Shown piece after piece: positions 13,663-26,835 of a stretch of DNA of 64,000 nucleotides. Under the pieces are notes generated by a model. It worked only from the letters and a program-made list of their open reading frames with translations, was not told the origin of the DNA and ran no database searches. Position numbers and translations under genes: made by a program. The stretch comes from Larimichthys crocea. Taxonomy: Eukaryota; Chordata; Actinopteri; Sciaenidae. Location of the stretch: contig NC_040032.1 in NCBI RefSeq assembly GCF_000972845.2, positions 13,152,002-13,216,001 of the forward strand, given 5' to 3'. The stretch's first letter is position 1. Each line of letters begins with the position of its first letter.

Positions 13663-15099
13663 TTACACTAACACCAAAAAGCTACAGCAATTACCGAGCA
13701 TCTTCACACGCCTAATTAAGGCTCTTCAACTGTTGTTCTGTCTGTTGTTTTTGTTTTCATCTCTAACAGGCAAATTACTCTAATCTCACAAATTAAACAC
13801 CTTGTCAAACAAACCTGCACCGATAAGACAATTATTTTAGATGACTGTGGAATGATGATATTAAAGAGACTTTTTTTTCCCCCTCTCTGGTTCATGGTTT
13901 TGTGCTTTATTAGCATCCATTAGTCAACTGTAATATTGATCTGAAGCACAGCACTGCAGATAAAATGCTCTCCGAGAGGGAAGCATTGTTCACATTTCTC
14001 GGAATATGTGTCCAATTTACACTGCAGATCCCCACGTGCCTTGTAACCTTTGACCTCTGCTCCGAAGAGAAATCAAGAAATCAACCGGATTCCCTGCAGA
14101 GCGGTCCGGACAGCTTCCAACCAACGGGTTGATTAAACGCTTCCCCCAGTGGCTCAGCGGCTGTCACAGCCGCCCTGATTATCGATCAGGAGGACGTCGG
14201 TGAATCTGGTTTTCTGGGTGACAGGTGAAAGCCCTCCATGATAATTCTGTATGATATCAGCTCCTCCACACCGCCCGGGATGATTAACGGCAGGCTGTCA
14301 GCGCTGTGTAATCACAGTGTGAAATCAATGCCTCGCACTTCTGCCCTCCTTTCTCTTTGCATGTCTGGCTCTTACAGTAACCCAAAGTGCATAACATTAG
14401 ATTATAGGGAGAGGCGTTTTTAGCCGGGGAGAGACGAAGATCAGGACGGATGTGTAGAACCATGAAGAACTGTCTGCATGAGCGTGACGTAGATTAAAGA
14501 GCTTTATATAACATAGATGTTAGTCAGATGAATATGAACTATTCAAGAGTGCACTGCTGGAAACTCATGATTCTTCAACAGCAGTGAGACAAAGCTGAAT
14601 CTACAGCGAAATAATCTGTATTACAAGTACAGCATCCTGTGTTATATGACAGAGACAGACCCATGTGTTTCTTCACTGTGTGACTACAAACAATATGCTG
14701 TTCAGCAGTTTTTAATATAGCTACAGCCTCTTTAGTCTCCCTTACAAATGCTGTGGTTCAGTTTAACCGGATTATGACTCGAACACCACTTCAGTTTTGT
14801 GAAAATTACAGTACAAGGGCTTACTTTAGGGAAGCAAACAGAGAGCAGAGTTGGAAAGTTTTCACATAATCAGCTTTAGTTCTAGGCACAGACTAATCTT
14901 TACATCACATCTTTACATTGCCAACTTGCCATAAGGCGGCCTTTTGCACTTTGCGTTATTATGTAAAAACCCAAAATATCGCATTAAAAATTGATAGGGT
15001 CCGTTTAACCCCTGCTGTGACAATGGCGCCTGCATGAAAAGCTCGTTTCTAGTTTGGATCCAGAGCTCGAGAACTGAAAACATACGGTTCCTTTCATAA

Positions 15100-15310
15100 C
15101 GGCTCGGCGTATCAGTGCTTAAATGAATCTCATCACGCCAGCAGCTTTAGCCATCACTATTAATAATATCCACTTTTCATAAAGCTGATGATTTCTTTTA
15201 TTTACGCTCGGTCGTCTCTGCTGGCTGCCACCGGAAAGCGGGCCTGCATAATCACTGCTAATAAATTAAGCCCAATAGAACTGTCACATCTCATTTGGAC
15301 TCATTTGCAC
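15100..15310. promoter_or_regulatory. candidate conserved noncoding element
   Basis: Repeat-free block with ACTATTAATAATATCCAC, TTTTATTTACGCTCGG and GCTAATAAATTAAGCCC. It looks like mixed homeodomain and forkhead-type sites. Suggested by texture only. Confidence 0.22.
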
Positions 15311-16540
15311 ATGATTGTGTTTGTTTATGTTCGGTCTGGTTGGAGAAAAAAAAATAAAAACTGAAGCTTTGACTGGCAAATCGCTGGAATTATTGAATTT
15401 TGCTGCCGTCCCTCTCCGCCCTCCCTTCCTCCCCGCGCTGCATGAGAAATCAAACGCCTTCTCGCCGTTTCCTCTGGCAGAAACTCAACGTGGTGGAGTG
15501 ATCCTGAGTCGAACACAGCTGTCAGACGTCAACAGACATCTTTCTTTGATATGCAGTGTGTGTGAGTATATGAGTGTATGTGTGTGGAGGCTTTCTCATG
15601 GATTATTAGTGTGGTGTAATAAAAAGCAATCAGCTGCCAGGGGGAAATGATTAGGCTGAAGATGATGACAGGCACTGAGCTGAACAGTGAATGACAGTCG
15701 ACAGATCGGCAGCTCCCAACCACTCTCCCTTCATTCTGCCTCGCACACGCACTGCCGTCCTCATGTAGAAAAGGCAAAAATATCTAATGCGTGATGTTAG
15801 AAGGTTACAGAACAAAGTCAGAAATCATATTAGACCTCGGGTCACGTGAATTATGCTTTTAGCAAACCGGATTCGTAATATAGCTGACAGAAAAAAGCCA
15901 TGTACTTTGAGCTAAATGCTAATGTTGTCATGTAATATTATAAAAGCATTAAGAAATTGCAACTGCATTGAATTACCGAACCCAAAAGTCTAAAAGCCGT
16001 CTGTCCCATTTACATTTTTTTGGGGGCATTAGAGGTGAATTTTGGGGAGGTTTTACATGTTAGAAAGACGCCACAGAATCAAGTTTCATTTAATGTGTAG
16101 AACAATCCATTAAAAAGCTAATAGGACACATTATCCTGGAACTTCATCCGCCGTCGGAACACGTAAGTGGGACAAATATACGGATCTGTACCGCCAGGTT
16201 GCTTTCAGGAAACCCGGTGAAGTCTGTCTGGCTTCAGTTAGTCAGTCGGAAACCGGACATCCATCACCTCTGTCTGCTGTCAGGTACTGACCTGAACAGG
16301 AAACGGGAAACAGTCCGTCAGGAAAGAGCTGGGCTGGTTTGAGTCCTCATCAATCAGCGGAACACGATCACGATATCTGAACACATCAGCCCGTGTCTCC
16401 TTCACGTCTCCACAAATCACCGCTCTGAAATCTGAAAAGGCGAGAATGTGAGCACCGCCTGCCAGCCTGCCACTTCATTTATCTGCCCATTGGCCTCGTC
16501 TGTTTGCTTGTTTGACACTCTGTAGCTTGTACACACACCA

Positions 16541-16563
16541 ACACACACACACACACACACACA
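16541..16563. repeat. (AC)n microsatellite
   Basis: AC run preceded by an imperfect ACACACACCA. Confidence 0.95.
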
Positions 16564-19277
16564 AACTATATTTCATTTTGTGCTGCTGGAGTAAAACCGT
16601 AGTCCTTTACTCTACTCATTACTGAAAAAGAAATCACATTAACATAATGCATAACTGCCCAACACTGAAAAGTGAAGTATCAAAGAAGGCAATTAACAGC
16701 TCGAGTCATCCACCGCCATGGCTGCGTAATTTATGAGTGACATTGAGAGAGAATGCCATCAAAGTTAATTAGTGACAGAACACTTCTTGGCACAGTATTG
16801 GACTGTATAATTTAATATACTGTGAGGCCAAAACGAATTATGTATAATGTTACGATCACATCCAATACTTAACCATTGCCTCTGACAAATAAAAAGTCAT
16901 CTTCATCAGATTTATCTGTTACTTTTAACCTTTAACTGTTGTTTTTTGGTATTTTTCTATCCTCCGTGTGTTTTCCTTCGAGACACAGAGCGAGTACAGT
17001 TTGCAGCTTGTTTTTACCTCGCAGCTGTGACTTGCTACAAGTTCCTTGCCGAGAGGTGAGTAGCAAACCATGTACGAGGAGTTCTTTTTTGATAACCTTC
17101 AAGGCTAAGGTACGAGTCGGAGTCTCCATTATGGGAAAACTCACTTGTCATGGTGAGAAACAACTAGAGTTTCTTTTGATCAAGTTGAAGGCCGTGTCAG
17201 GTGCGGGGCAGGAGCTGCATAAATGTGTGTTACTGTTTTTTATTCTTTGTCAGACTCTGAACCACTTTGTGTGTGCGAGGATCCCTGACCTTTCAGCTGA
17301 AATATTTATATCCTGGTATTCTCTTTGACATATTCTTAGTGGTATTCTTATAGATGCATGCTCATGTATGCTCATGATGTCTACCTAACTTCATTCTTAC
17401 TCTGTTGACGATAAAGACGATATAGGCAATAATATAGACAATATATAGTAACTTGATTTGTTCGTCTCTCACTGGATTTCCTCCACATTAATAATTCCCA
17501 TTCATATTTTTTTCTGCCTCATCTTCTCTGTCAAATCTGTCCAAAACTTCATCTCAAATGCCAACACAGCATCTATACTTCTTGACGTATGCTTTAATCC
17601 TCTCCATTCATCAGGAATATGGAGCTTCCTACAGCAACCTGCTTATCAGCTGGCTTCCACGCTCCTTATTAACTCTTCAGGTATCAGGTAAGACACAAGC
17701 TGAAGTGACACTGTTGTGCTGCTTACCCTGAGAGAAAGCCGCTTCAGATGTACAAACGCATGCATGTCTCCTGCCTTAATTAACATGCCTTCCTTTGATA
17801 GCTGGCTGTGTCAACATCCTTGGCCTTCAATACGTGTCTCGCTCGGCTGCTACATCTTCCTACGCAACACCTTCCCCGATGCAGCACAGCAGAGACAGAG
17901 AGGATGAGATTAAAGAGGGTAGGAGAAGGAGGACGCAGTGTTTTTTCCTCAAAGGTAGAAAAATCTGCGTTAATGAGCAGTGAGACAGTTGATTCTAATT
18001 AGGTGATGTTGAAACCTCTGTAGCTTGCTGCATTCCTGCCTTGCTTCTCCTTTGCCCTGCTGCCTATCAGGTTGCCACACGGTGTGTAACATCAATAAGT
18101 CATTACCTCATGATTTTTAGGGAGTTCATGTAAATAAACAAAAGGATTGCTCATAAGACTGACAGCCTGGGGTCATATGGCGACTTCATTGTCAGAGTAT
18201 CTGCTGGAACGCATGAGATACCGACACGAGGCAACACATAAGTGATAAAAAACAGATTTCTTTTAACCTTTTGGTAAGTGACAGTTGGTTATGCTGCGTT
18301 TGAAAGGCCACATGAACTGATACTGAATTAATTAACTGGATCTCTTTAACTTCAGGTTCACGTATTGATTGACATCGATTTATTTTAAAGGAGTAAAAAC
18401 ACCTGCAGGGTTGCCCCTGACCGATTGTACACTGAGGCATTGATTTCAATCAATTTTAAACAGACTGCATTAACAAAATAGACACACAGACAAAGAAACG
18501 CACAGCTGCCACGGCCCGTGTAGCAGCTTCATGATTCAAATAGACAACCCCACTTCAAAATACCTGAACTATCCCTTTAAGATTCAGTAAATGCCAGTTG
18601 TCTTTGGTGGTCGCCTGCCAAAAGTAGTTTTTTTTCTAAGTGGGCTTGCCATTTTCTTTTAATTCAGTTTTGGCTACTTCATATCTTGACTCAGCTTTCT
18701 GTACAGATTTCTGGACTTGCTCACCTCTCTATGGGTCCTGCTTGAAAATCATCAAGAATTTAAACCCCTATAATTTACAATTCTGTTAAGGTATGGAGGG
18801 ATGTTGGAGGAAAGGGTTTGGGCTCTATGCTGACGCCCCTCTGTGGGAACTGGAACTTCATCCCCAGAAGTAGCAAATCTGTCTTTATCATGTAGAAATC
18901 TAGGGGCATTAAGGTTATTGGAGATCTGTTTTAGGAAGGTATACTCGTATGTGTCTTCTCTGCAACTTCAGCAACAATTTGATTTACCTAAAGAGCACTT
19001 TGTCAGTGTCATATAATCTCGTTTGCTGGATCAGGAGAACTCAGTACAGCTTGTACGAATCCAAGATAAATGGGAGAGGGAATTTGACAATGGATACATT
19101 GATAACTGGGGAAAAAAATAAAAAAAACTTGACTGTAGGAACACAGACTTACAATAGACTGAATACAAAATTCTCCACAGATTACACATCCTCCATTTTG
19201 AACACTATGGATCATAGTCTATCACCTTTGTGCCTAAATGATTGATTTCAGACTCACATTTTGTCAGAAAGTTGTCT

Positions 19278-19640
19278 TTGGCATAGATCAAGCAGTATCA
19301 GGAGTGGGCCCAAATGCAGACGCAGAGGTAGGACATGAAAAGTAACTTGAACTGCTTACCAGGTAGGGATGAAACACAAAACATCTTTGTGTAAAAACAG
19401 CTGGCATTCCAGGAAAAAATACAAAAGAGAATCCAATAAACAAAATCCAGATCTAAGAAAGAAAGCTGGGACATGAGTAACACGGGCAGGTTAACTCTAC
19501 ACAGGTGAAACAAATCAGGGAGGAACATAATCAAGAAATGGAGGGGAAACAAAGGCAGGAAGTGGAAATAAAAGACACAGACTGGGGAGAACTACAAAAT
19601 AAAACAGGAAACACAGAACAAAATATGGAAGGAGCAGAGA
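19278..19640. mobile_element. dispersed repeat of probable DNA-transposon origin
   Basis: A purine-rich stretch beginning CAGGAGTGGGCCCAAATGCA and containing ACAGGTGAAACAAATCAGGG and GGGAGAACTACAAAATAAAA. The order of motifs is like a common fish interspersed repeat I recall, but ends and target duplication are not clear. Confidence 0.45.
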
Positions 19641-21822
19641 ACATTTAAGGAAGGAGGGATGAAGTACACATTCACCTAACTAACCTAATATAACCCCGAT
19701 GCAGTTGTTTTATTCTAAATCCAGTAGTCAAGTGTAAAGTAGACGTTATACATAGCAAAGAAAAGCCTCCAAGATCAATATGTCCAGATTCTGAGAACAA
19801 ACTGTTCCTTTCCACTATGTTCACCAGCTAATCACTAACTTTGTCTGTCTTCTGTTTGGTGTTTGGCAGGTCATGGACTGGCTCTTTTTGGAGCTTGTTC
19901 ACTGAGAACAGTTGCTTACTGCATCTGGAAACCATAATGAGAGCAGTGAACCACGACTTTGTTACTAAACGTGATTCCTTTAATTTAGTCATTTGACCCA
20001 TTGGTAAAAATGATGAATTTAAAACAGACTGAATCAAAATGATCATTTCTATGTAGCTGAAGGGATTCTATCGACTCCTATTCAAAACATAAAGATAAAT
20101 GCCGAGGCGGGGGAAGTTAGACGTCTTACACTGACTTCTCTGCAGCAGAAAACACCAGAAAATATGGAGTTAATCGGGTAAAACAAAAACTGCTCACTGC
20201 AGCACCTTGAAACAATTAGACTCATTTGACTTTTTCGCAGATAATTACAGAGACGGTGACCAGGTGGATACTCTAAATGCTGCACCGTGCATGTTCATGT
20301 AGGAGAATAAGGAGGTCCATGTAGGGAGATTTGTCCCACTCCACCTGATAGATGATACAAATGCAGTCAATCTGACATCTTTGCTAACTAAGCAACAAAC
20401 AACATAGACTCCAACTACCACATCTAGCGATAATGAAACACGTGTTCCCAAGTCTCTGCTATACTAAATCTCTACTTATGTTCCAGTAAGTTGTCTTTGT
20501 GGATTGTAAGATTTTGAGAAAAAGAACTATATCGAAACACATTTAGCCAAAAGAAAAGAACAGGGGGATATTGATCCAATTTAGTAGCGGGTAACAGGAT
20601 ATTGTGTTTTGTTAAATTTGTGACGAGTGCCAGAAGCCCGGCAGCATTGTGTGCATCGATCTGTCTGGGCGCAAAGGTACTTCATAGCACAGTGTGCAAA
20701 GACATGATCTGGCAGACAGATCCATCCATCTTATCTCCCTTGAAATTAAGTCAGTTTGATTTAAGGCCCCTCCTGCTCTGATTTCAACAAGCTTGCAGAC
20801 GGTTCTTTCTTTCTTTCTTCTTTGCATGTGCGTCCGTGTGCAGATGGTTGAGAGACGGAGAGAGAACTCTTTTTGGCAGGCCCGATCTTCTCCTGCACCC
20901 ATCTGGCCGGCATTGACATTCCCTTTGAACTGAACCCTGGGAAAGATCAGTGACACTTTTTGGGAGAAAGCTTTAGAAAAACCCTCTTTTGCATGAACAA
21001 ATGCTAATGCTTCACTGTACTTAAGACTTATGAGCAGAGGGGGGGGGGACCTGTCGCCACACAAGAAAAGAGCCAATTAAGGCAAATCCCCGAGAGTGGT
21101 GGGGCTGGAAACTGCAGGGCGCAGGGCTGTCATGCTCGGCTGAGGCTTTTAGAGCAAGGTTTGGCACGTGTAGTCGGAGACCGACTGAGTGGAGAGACAG
21201 GAGGGAAATGAAGAGTACTTAGACACTGGCTACCGTCCAGTATAGATAGAAGAACTGCTGTTTAGGGTACGACAATCAGAAACAAAGCTGAAAATCAACT
21301 GTGAGCCATGCTGACAACTCATCTAAGTCATTGTTGGACAACCAACTAGTTACTTGCCCATGATCGCAGCAGTTCACTGTGTGTCAGTCGGTTTTTAAAA
21401 AATGTATTAGTTGCAAATTTGTTGAAGAACATGCACCACTAAAGTACCAAGATTAAAAAGGCAAGCCTTGCATTTTTAATCTCGAGGCCTTGTCTTGTAG
21501 AGAAGGTTATCTGACTTTATGTTGCACTCAAAATACAACCCTCGGTTCAGTTCTCCCTACTCTATTATAATACACCTGAGCAAACTATGATCATGTGTAA
21601 TCACAGATTATTCATGGGCAAACATCACCACCCTGTGGCCAAGGACAACTCTCACTCAACAAGAGAGAGCAGGTGAATGATCCTCCAAAGACCGGCTCCC
21701 TTGCATTGTGTCCCTGTGCAACAATGTTTGTGTTTGACATCACATCAAGTAGAATATTCCCTAAATCATGTTGCAGGACTTCTAATGCTAATTATAATGT
21801 GCTCCAGTGTATGTGGACAGTC

Positions 21823-21825
<3 letters not shown>

Positions 21826-21853
<28 letters not shown>
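21826..21853. repeat. (TG)14 microsatellite
   Basis: Pure TG run. Confidence 0.97.
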
Positions 21854-23721
21854 ACTAGGGCATAGGAAGTTAAGGTCAGTACAGGCCTAACTTAAAATTG
21901 ATGAGACCCTTTGGTGCTTTCCCATCAGCTGAGAGCCTCTGAGACGTCTGCAGCCATGAATCAGTGCCACGGACCCGACCATTTGACAAGAAATGAGACG
22001 TGGCTTAATGACGGTCTGGCAGCGTTTAATGGCTAGTGGAGACACACTACTAAAAGATGGTTTAAACGATGACTCATTTTATGTGTCTGAAAAGCACTCA
22101 TCTGCTGCCTTAAGTGGAATGTGTTTAACAACGCTAATACATTCCTGTGATCTCGGAGATGAATTCAACTATTGATTTTTTTCTTTTTTCTTTTTACCCT
22201 CAATCGCCTCCCTCAGTTTAATCACTGGCTGGGCCACCAGAAAGAAAAAGCACTTCTCGTTCATCCAGACGCTGGTTTCTACACTGATTTCACCGCATGC
22301 TTTGGATTAGCCAACTCATTAGTCAACAGTATTGAGATTTTTTTTAGCTATTTGGAATATTACATGGAAGATATGGTTTGATAAGCTAGTGCTAGATCAT
22401 ACTATGTTTCCTTTCTAAGCACTTTAATTTCACGCCATAGCAATCTAACGGAGGTTCTGACCTTCGACCTGTGTATTTGGGCCCATGTGTACACTGACAA
22501 TACTGAAATGACTTGTATAAACCCATTTCCAGCTGAATAAGAGGTAATGAATGTTCCTATAAACAGCTACAGCCATCTTGGGATTTAGTTTAATTATATC
22601 ACATTCTCTTTGTGGTCCGTCAGGGGGGATCACAACCCTTTCTCATCTCATTATAATTCACTGTGAAGCCTTTAAATGTCCCAAAAACTAAAAGCTCTGA
22701 TCTGCAACGGTTCCTTGAGGAGTACAACAGATCTGAGGAGACACGAAGAGCAATTTAGCTGTGATGCTCTGAAAACTGTAAAGAGCATATAGATTGTGCA
22801 ACCCAGCGGTGAAATTAAGACTGAAATGTTTCACTATGCGGCAAAGACTGGCATGTTTCATGACCGTAGGCCTGTAAAAACTTCTCTGAACTTTTACCCA
22901 ACGCGCGGTCATCTGATATACTGGAGCACTTTCTCACGTCCTCATTAAATTAAGAATAATAAAAAACAAAAACCCCCGTACAGGCATAATACTGTAACCG
23001 AAGCCTAATTCAATCCGGCTGTCTAACACGGCCACAAAGCGTTTTAGTGCTGAGCACCCTTCCACCAGACCATTCGTCAAAAGGACAAAGTGCTCTTTGA
23101 TTAAAATTGCTGTGAGCAATGCATTACAGTTGACAAATGGCCTCCCACTTATCCCTCTGCACCAGCACCGTGATAAAGCTCCATCCTCACACCACGGAGC
23201 CTAATAGAAGCCACTGTCACCTTATAAAGACCCAATTTAACACGCAACATGTGGTGTACACTGAATGATGTTGGCTTTCTAATGGGCGTACAGTCACCCT
23301 GGCCTCTGTGACACTCGCTATGACATGATCTGTGCAGTTTTGGTGTAGGATTTGTTGCTTTTAAGACTTGGTTTGGTACGTTTAACTCTAACCTTTGGGC
23401 GGCTGTAGACAAAGATGGATTTGTGTGTCACTGTTACAAAAAGAAAAACCACGCGGTGGATGTTTTTACTGTGTATTGACCGACAATCTTGTCCTAACAG
23501 TCTGACATTTGCAGATTTGCCAGCAAAAGTGGAGGAGGCTGGTGGAGCGCAGACAGCTGGAGGCTGATTGTTGACGAGAGGTTGATCGCTACAACACAAA
23601 CACACGCGTACCTCGCCCATCACTGCTCCCCGTGAAGCGCTCTCAAAAACACACTGAATCAACGCATTACCAATCATAACCTCTAAAAACAAACCCTCCA
23701 CCTGCTCTTGAAGGACCCAAA

Positions 23722-23724
<3 letters not shown>

Positions 23725-23766
<42 letters not shown>
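23725..23766. repeat. (CA)21 microsatellite
   Basis: Pure CA run. Confidence 0.97.
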
Positions 23767-23767
<1 letters not shown>

Positions 23768-26705
23768 CAACCTGCCTCAGTATTTCAACCTTTTTGTATT
23801 TCAACCAAACCAAGGACGAGAGCAGTGAAACCTAACGTTGCAAGCCAGCTGGATTTGTGAGATCACGTAAGAATCCATCTTTCCAGGCATCAAGTTATGC
23901 ACTTGAGTCCAGACCACAGCGGTTACGGACCAATGAACGTCCTATGAGGAACTACTGGCAGCTACGGAATGAGCTATGGGAGTGATGCTCGAAAGTTTTT
24001 TGCATAGATGCTGCTAGTATCAATATCAAGTTTGTCCATGATAGAGATAGATTCCCATACGGTTCTGTATAGCAAACCCTCCGGTGCAGTCACATTAGTG
24101 AAAAACATTGCTGATACACCGTGTTCGGACTCTGCAACACGACAACAGCAAATCATTTGCCAATCTGGGATCAATGCGTTTAAAAAACCCTGCCTGGGCT
24201 TTAGTTGATCTAATTCTGTAAAGTCGTGAGGAGGTGTTGTTGACTTCAGATTTGACTGAAGCAATTCCTGCCAGCGGGTGCTTTGGGGGAGCTTTGAAGA
24301 AGAAAGCGAAGTCGATACAGCATAAGAACCGCCGCGTTAAAACTTTTATCAAAAATACGGGGGTCCAGCGGAGCAGAGGTGAGTGAGCGAAGCTTTAGAA
24401 ATAAGCTTACAGCAGTGAGTACAGGTGGAGTGGAAGTTCCAAAACACAACTTTTAACCTCATGTATACAGTTTGTAAGGCATACTGATCAACTTTCTTGG
24501 CATGCAATGCTGGAAAGTATTCTGCAGGATACTGACAAGATGGTCCAGTATATCCAGTATATATATATCCACAGTATATACTTTCATGCATTTAGTTTGT
24601 ACGTTCCATAAAATGACAAATCCAATTCTCTGGAAGGGAGAATGAAGCCAGTTGAAAATGACTCAGTCCTGAGTAATTTTTCCCATTAAGGTGTTTACAG
24701 CTGTGTCCCTCTGAATACTTTTACTTGTCTAGGTATTTTTAGGTATGTTTATTCCATCAGTAGAACCTGGCAAAGCAGTTTTCCAGCTGCTTTCCTCTCA
24801 GTAAGCTCTTTAAGTGACTACCGCTGGCAGCCGTCGTCAGATAATAAATGTCAAATGTAAAATTAAACCATCAGAATCAAAGCAAGAAATGTATTTAAGG
24901 AGGGCAAATAAAAACATCATATGAATGCAGGAACAAAACATACATACATATTTAGTGTACTCTGACACAAAAGCGTTTGTTTTTACTCCACAAAGAAGAG
25001 GTTCACGTCTCGCATTCTCCAAGGACATGACCAATTTATGACGGAGACAGCATCGGTGAAAAGACTGAGAGTACATTTCTCTTTCACTCTCTTTCTGATC
25101 TCAGTGAGCGGGGCCTCAGGTGAAGACAGCTGTCACCCTGATCTACAGCCCCCGGCAGCCTCAGTAATGTGGGCCAAATTGCCTGAGTCGCTGGAAATGA
25201 TGCAGTCATTGTGGAGGAAATTGGAAATCAATTCTTGCCATCACTGAACATAACTCCCTTTTTTTTTTAGCAGAGCAAGGGCTCAAACGTATTTGTGTTG
25301 GCTCCGACAGCTCCGACAAAGACACCGCGGCGTTGGAAAATGGAAGCGGACAGGAGCAAGATAAAGAAATGAGAAAGGAAACAGCTGGGGGGGTTAGCAA
25401 AGCAACTCGGGTAGTCTGAACCAAATTCTTGTGTACGTTCACCCAGGATGCATGTTAAAACCTGACACATCGCACTATTATGATGAACGATGATGATGAT
25501 AATGATGAATTGCAATGCCTTTGAGCTCATACATCCTGAACAATCTCTTTGACCCCTGAAACATGAATCTATAAATATAGAATCAGTAAAACGATAAGGA
25601 TTACTCCTTCGCTCTGCTATTCTGTCCTCGGGGTACAGGGTGCTCATTAAACAGATTTCTCACCAGTAATTCTAAGTAGTTCTCAGTAATGAGTTTTCTT
25701 AACAGATTTTACAAAAACGCTTTAAGATGAACCAGGCTTGGTTTCCTGGAGCTCATCTCGACATTGTTTACACCTGTGTTTATTTCTTCAAGGAGACTCT
25801 CGATGCCCCGGGATGATGGTGAAGTTAAAGGCATTAACGGTGCATTACGAGGCTGTAAAAAAAGGGAGATCTTTTGTGGACACGGTAAGTGTTGATATAC
25901 TGCACGTAACTCATGTAGGTCATAGCATGAAGCGTGACACAGTACAGTGCTTCTGCATGCTGAGCGCTTCATAACGACGATCCCAAGGGTGCCCGGGCTC
26001 AATAAGAAGCAATCAGCAACAGCGGCACACCCTCTCCGGCTCTCCTCCATCTTCCCACAAGGCACTGCTCCGAGTCAGCCGTCATCCATTATGCATCACA
26101 ACCCGCGCTACAAATCTCCTCAAATAGAACAGAGTGTCAGGTATGATAAAGAACAATCGACCAAGGGGAGGGGGAATCAAAGCACCAAAATTCCCAGGAT
26201 GAAAAATATTCCACTTTGCTCTCTGATGTCGTTCTTTGTTTTTCTTTGTTTGTGTTGTTATTTGAGTTGTATGTTCACGTCTCTCGTGGGATGCTCGCCG
26301 AGGCGCGAGTCATCCGTCATCCTAATTGGTTGTGTTTAGAGAGCAACTGTTGTGTTTGATAGAGAAGCTTTTCCACTCCTTCTGGTCAAAACAAAGCTGT
26401 GGTTCTGCTATCAAAGATGGATAGCTATGTAAATACAAATAGCCACAGATGTGATTATCCCAGCCTTGTCTGTTCGTCTGAAAGTTGTTTTGTTTTTTTT
26501 TGCCTCAGTGTGTTCAACTGTTGTAATCTACCATCCTTCATCTTTGTACGCCTGGAGCACAGTCAGACTTGAGCTATTTGGAAGTCGGCAGCCGCCGTGT
26601 CTGGTTTTAATGAGATTACATTAGTTAAGATGTTAGTGTTAAGATACCCAGGAAAACTCACAGGGTGGCTGCCACTCTTTGAGTTTTAATCAAGATACAT
26701 TGGTA

Positions 26706-26835
26706 AGGGGGTGGTCGGTAGTGTAGTGGGTTAAGCGGCCGCCCTGTGTGTGGAGGCTATAGTCCTCACTGCAGCTGGCCCCGGTTCGAATCCTGGAATG
26801 ACCTTGAATGCCTTTTTGATTAAAAAAAAGGAGGA
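26706..26835 (+). mobile_element. tRNA-derived SINE
   Basis: GGTAGTGTAGTGGGTTAAGC provides an A-box-like segment and GGTTCGAATCC at 26783-26793 is a perfect B box. The intervening GGAGGCTATAGTCCTC and GCAGCTGGCCCC match a widespread fish tRNA-SINE head. The tail is A-rich. It is not a functional tRNA gene because the cloverleaf arms do not pair throughout. Confidence 0.75.

Larger units (their letters stand above)
7859..19277. other. intergenic, no gene recognised
   Basis: The longest open frame is 131 codons (11298-11693, minus) and resembles no protein. Holds two AC microsatellites and candidate conserved blocks near 14080-14330 and 15100-15310. A motif CTGAACTATCCCTTTAA near 18568 looks like the end of an old fish DNA repeat. 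Confidence 0.55.
19641..26705. other. intergenic, no gene recognised
   Basis: Open frames up to 154 codons (20612-21076, minus) lack recognisable motifs and splice-linked partners. Contains TG and CA microsatellites and a TTTC-rich tract near 20803-20820. Confidence 0.55.

Noticed and set aside
20612..21076. 154-codon minus-strand open frame
   Set aside because: No domain, no splice-linked neighbour, and composition like the surrounding sequence.
23318..23770. 150-codon minus-strand open frame
   Set aside because: Its start is a translated CA/TG microsatellite (alternating Cys and Val) and the rest resembles nothing.
26706..26800. A functional tRNA gene
   Set aside because: A and B boxes are present but the cloverleaf stems do not pair, and the 3' part continues as a SINE body with an A-rich tail.
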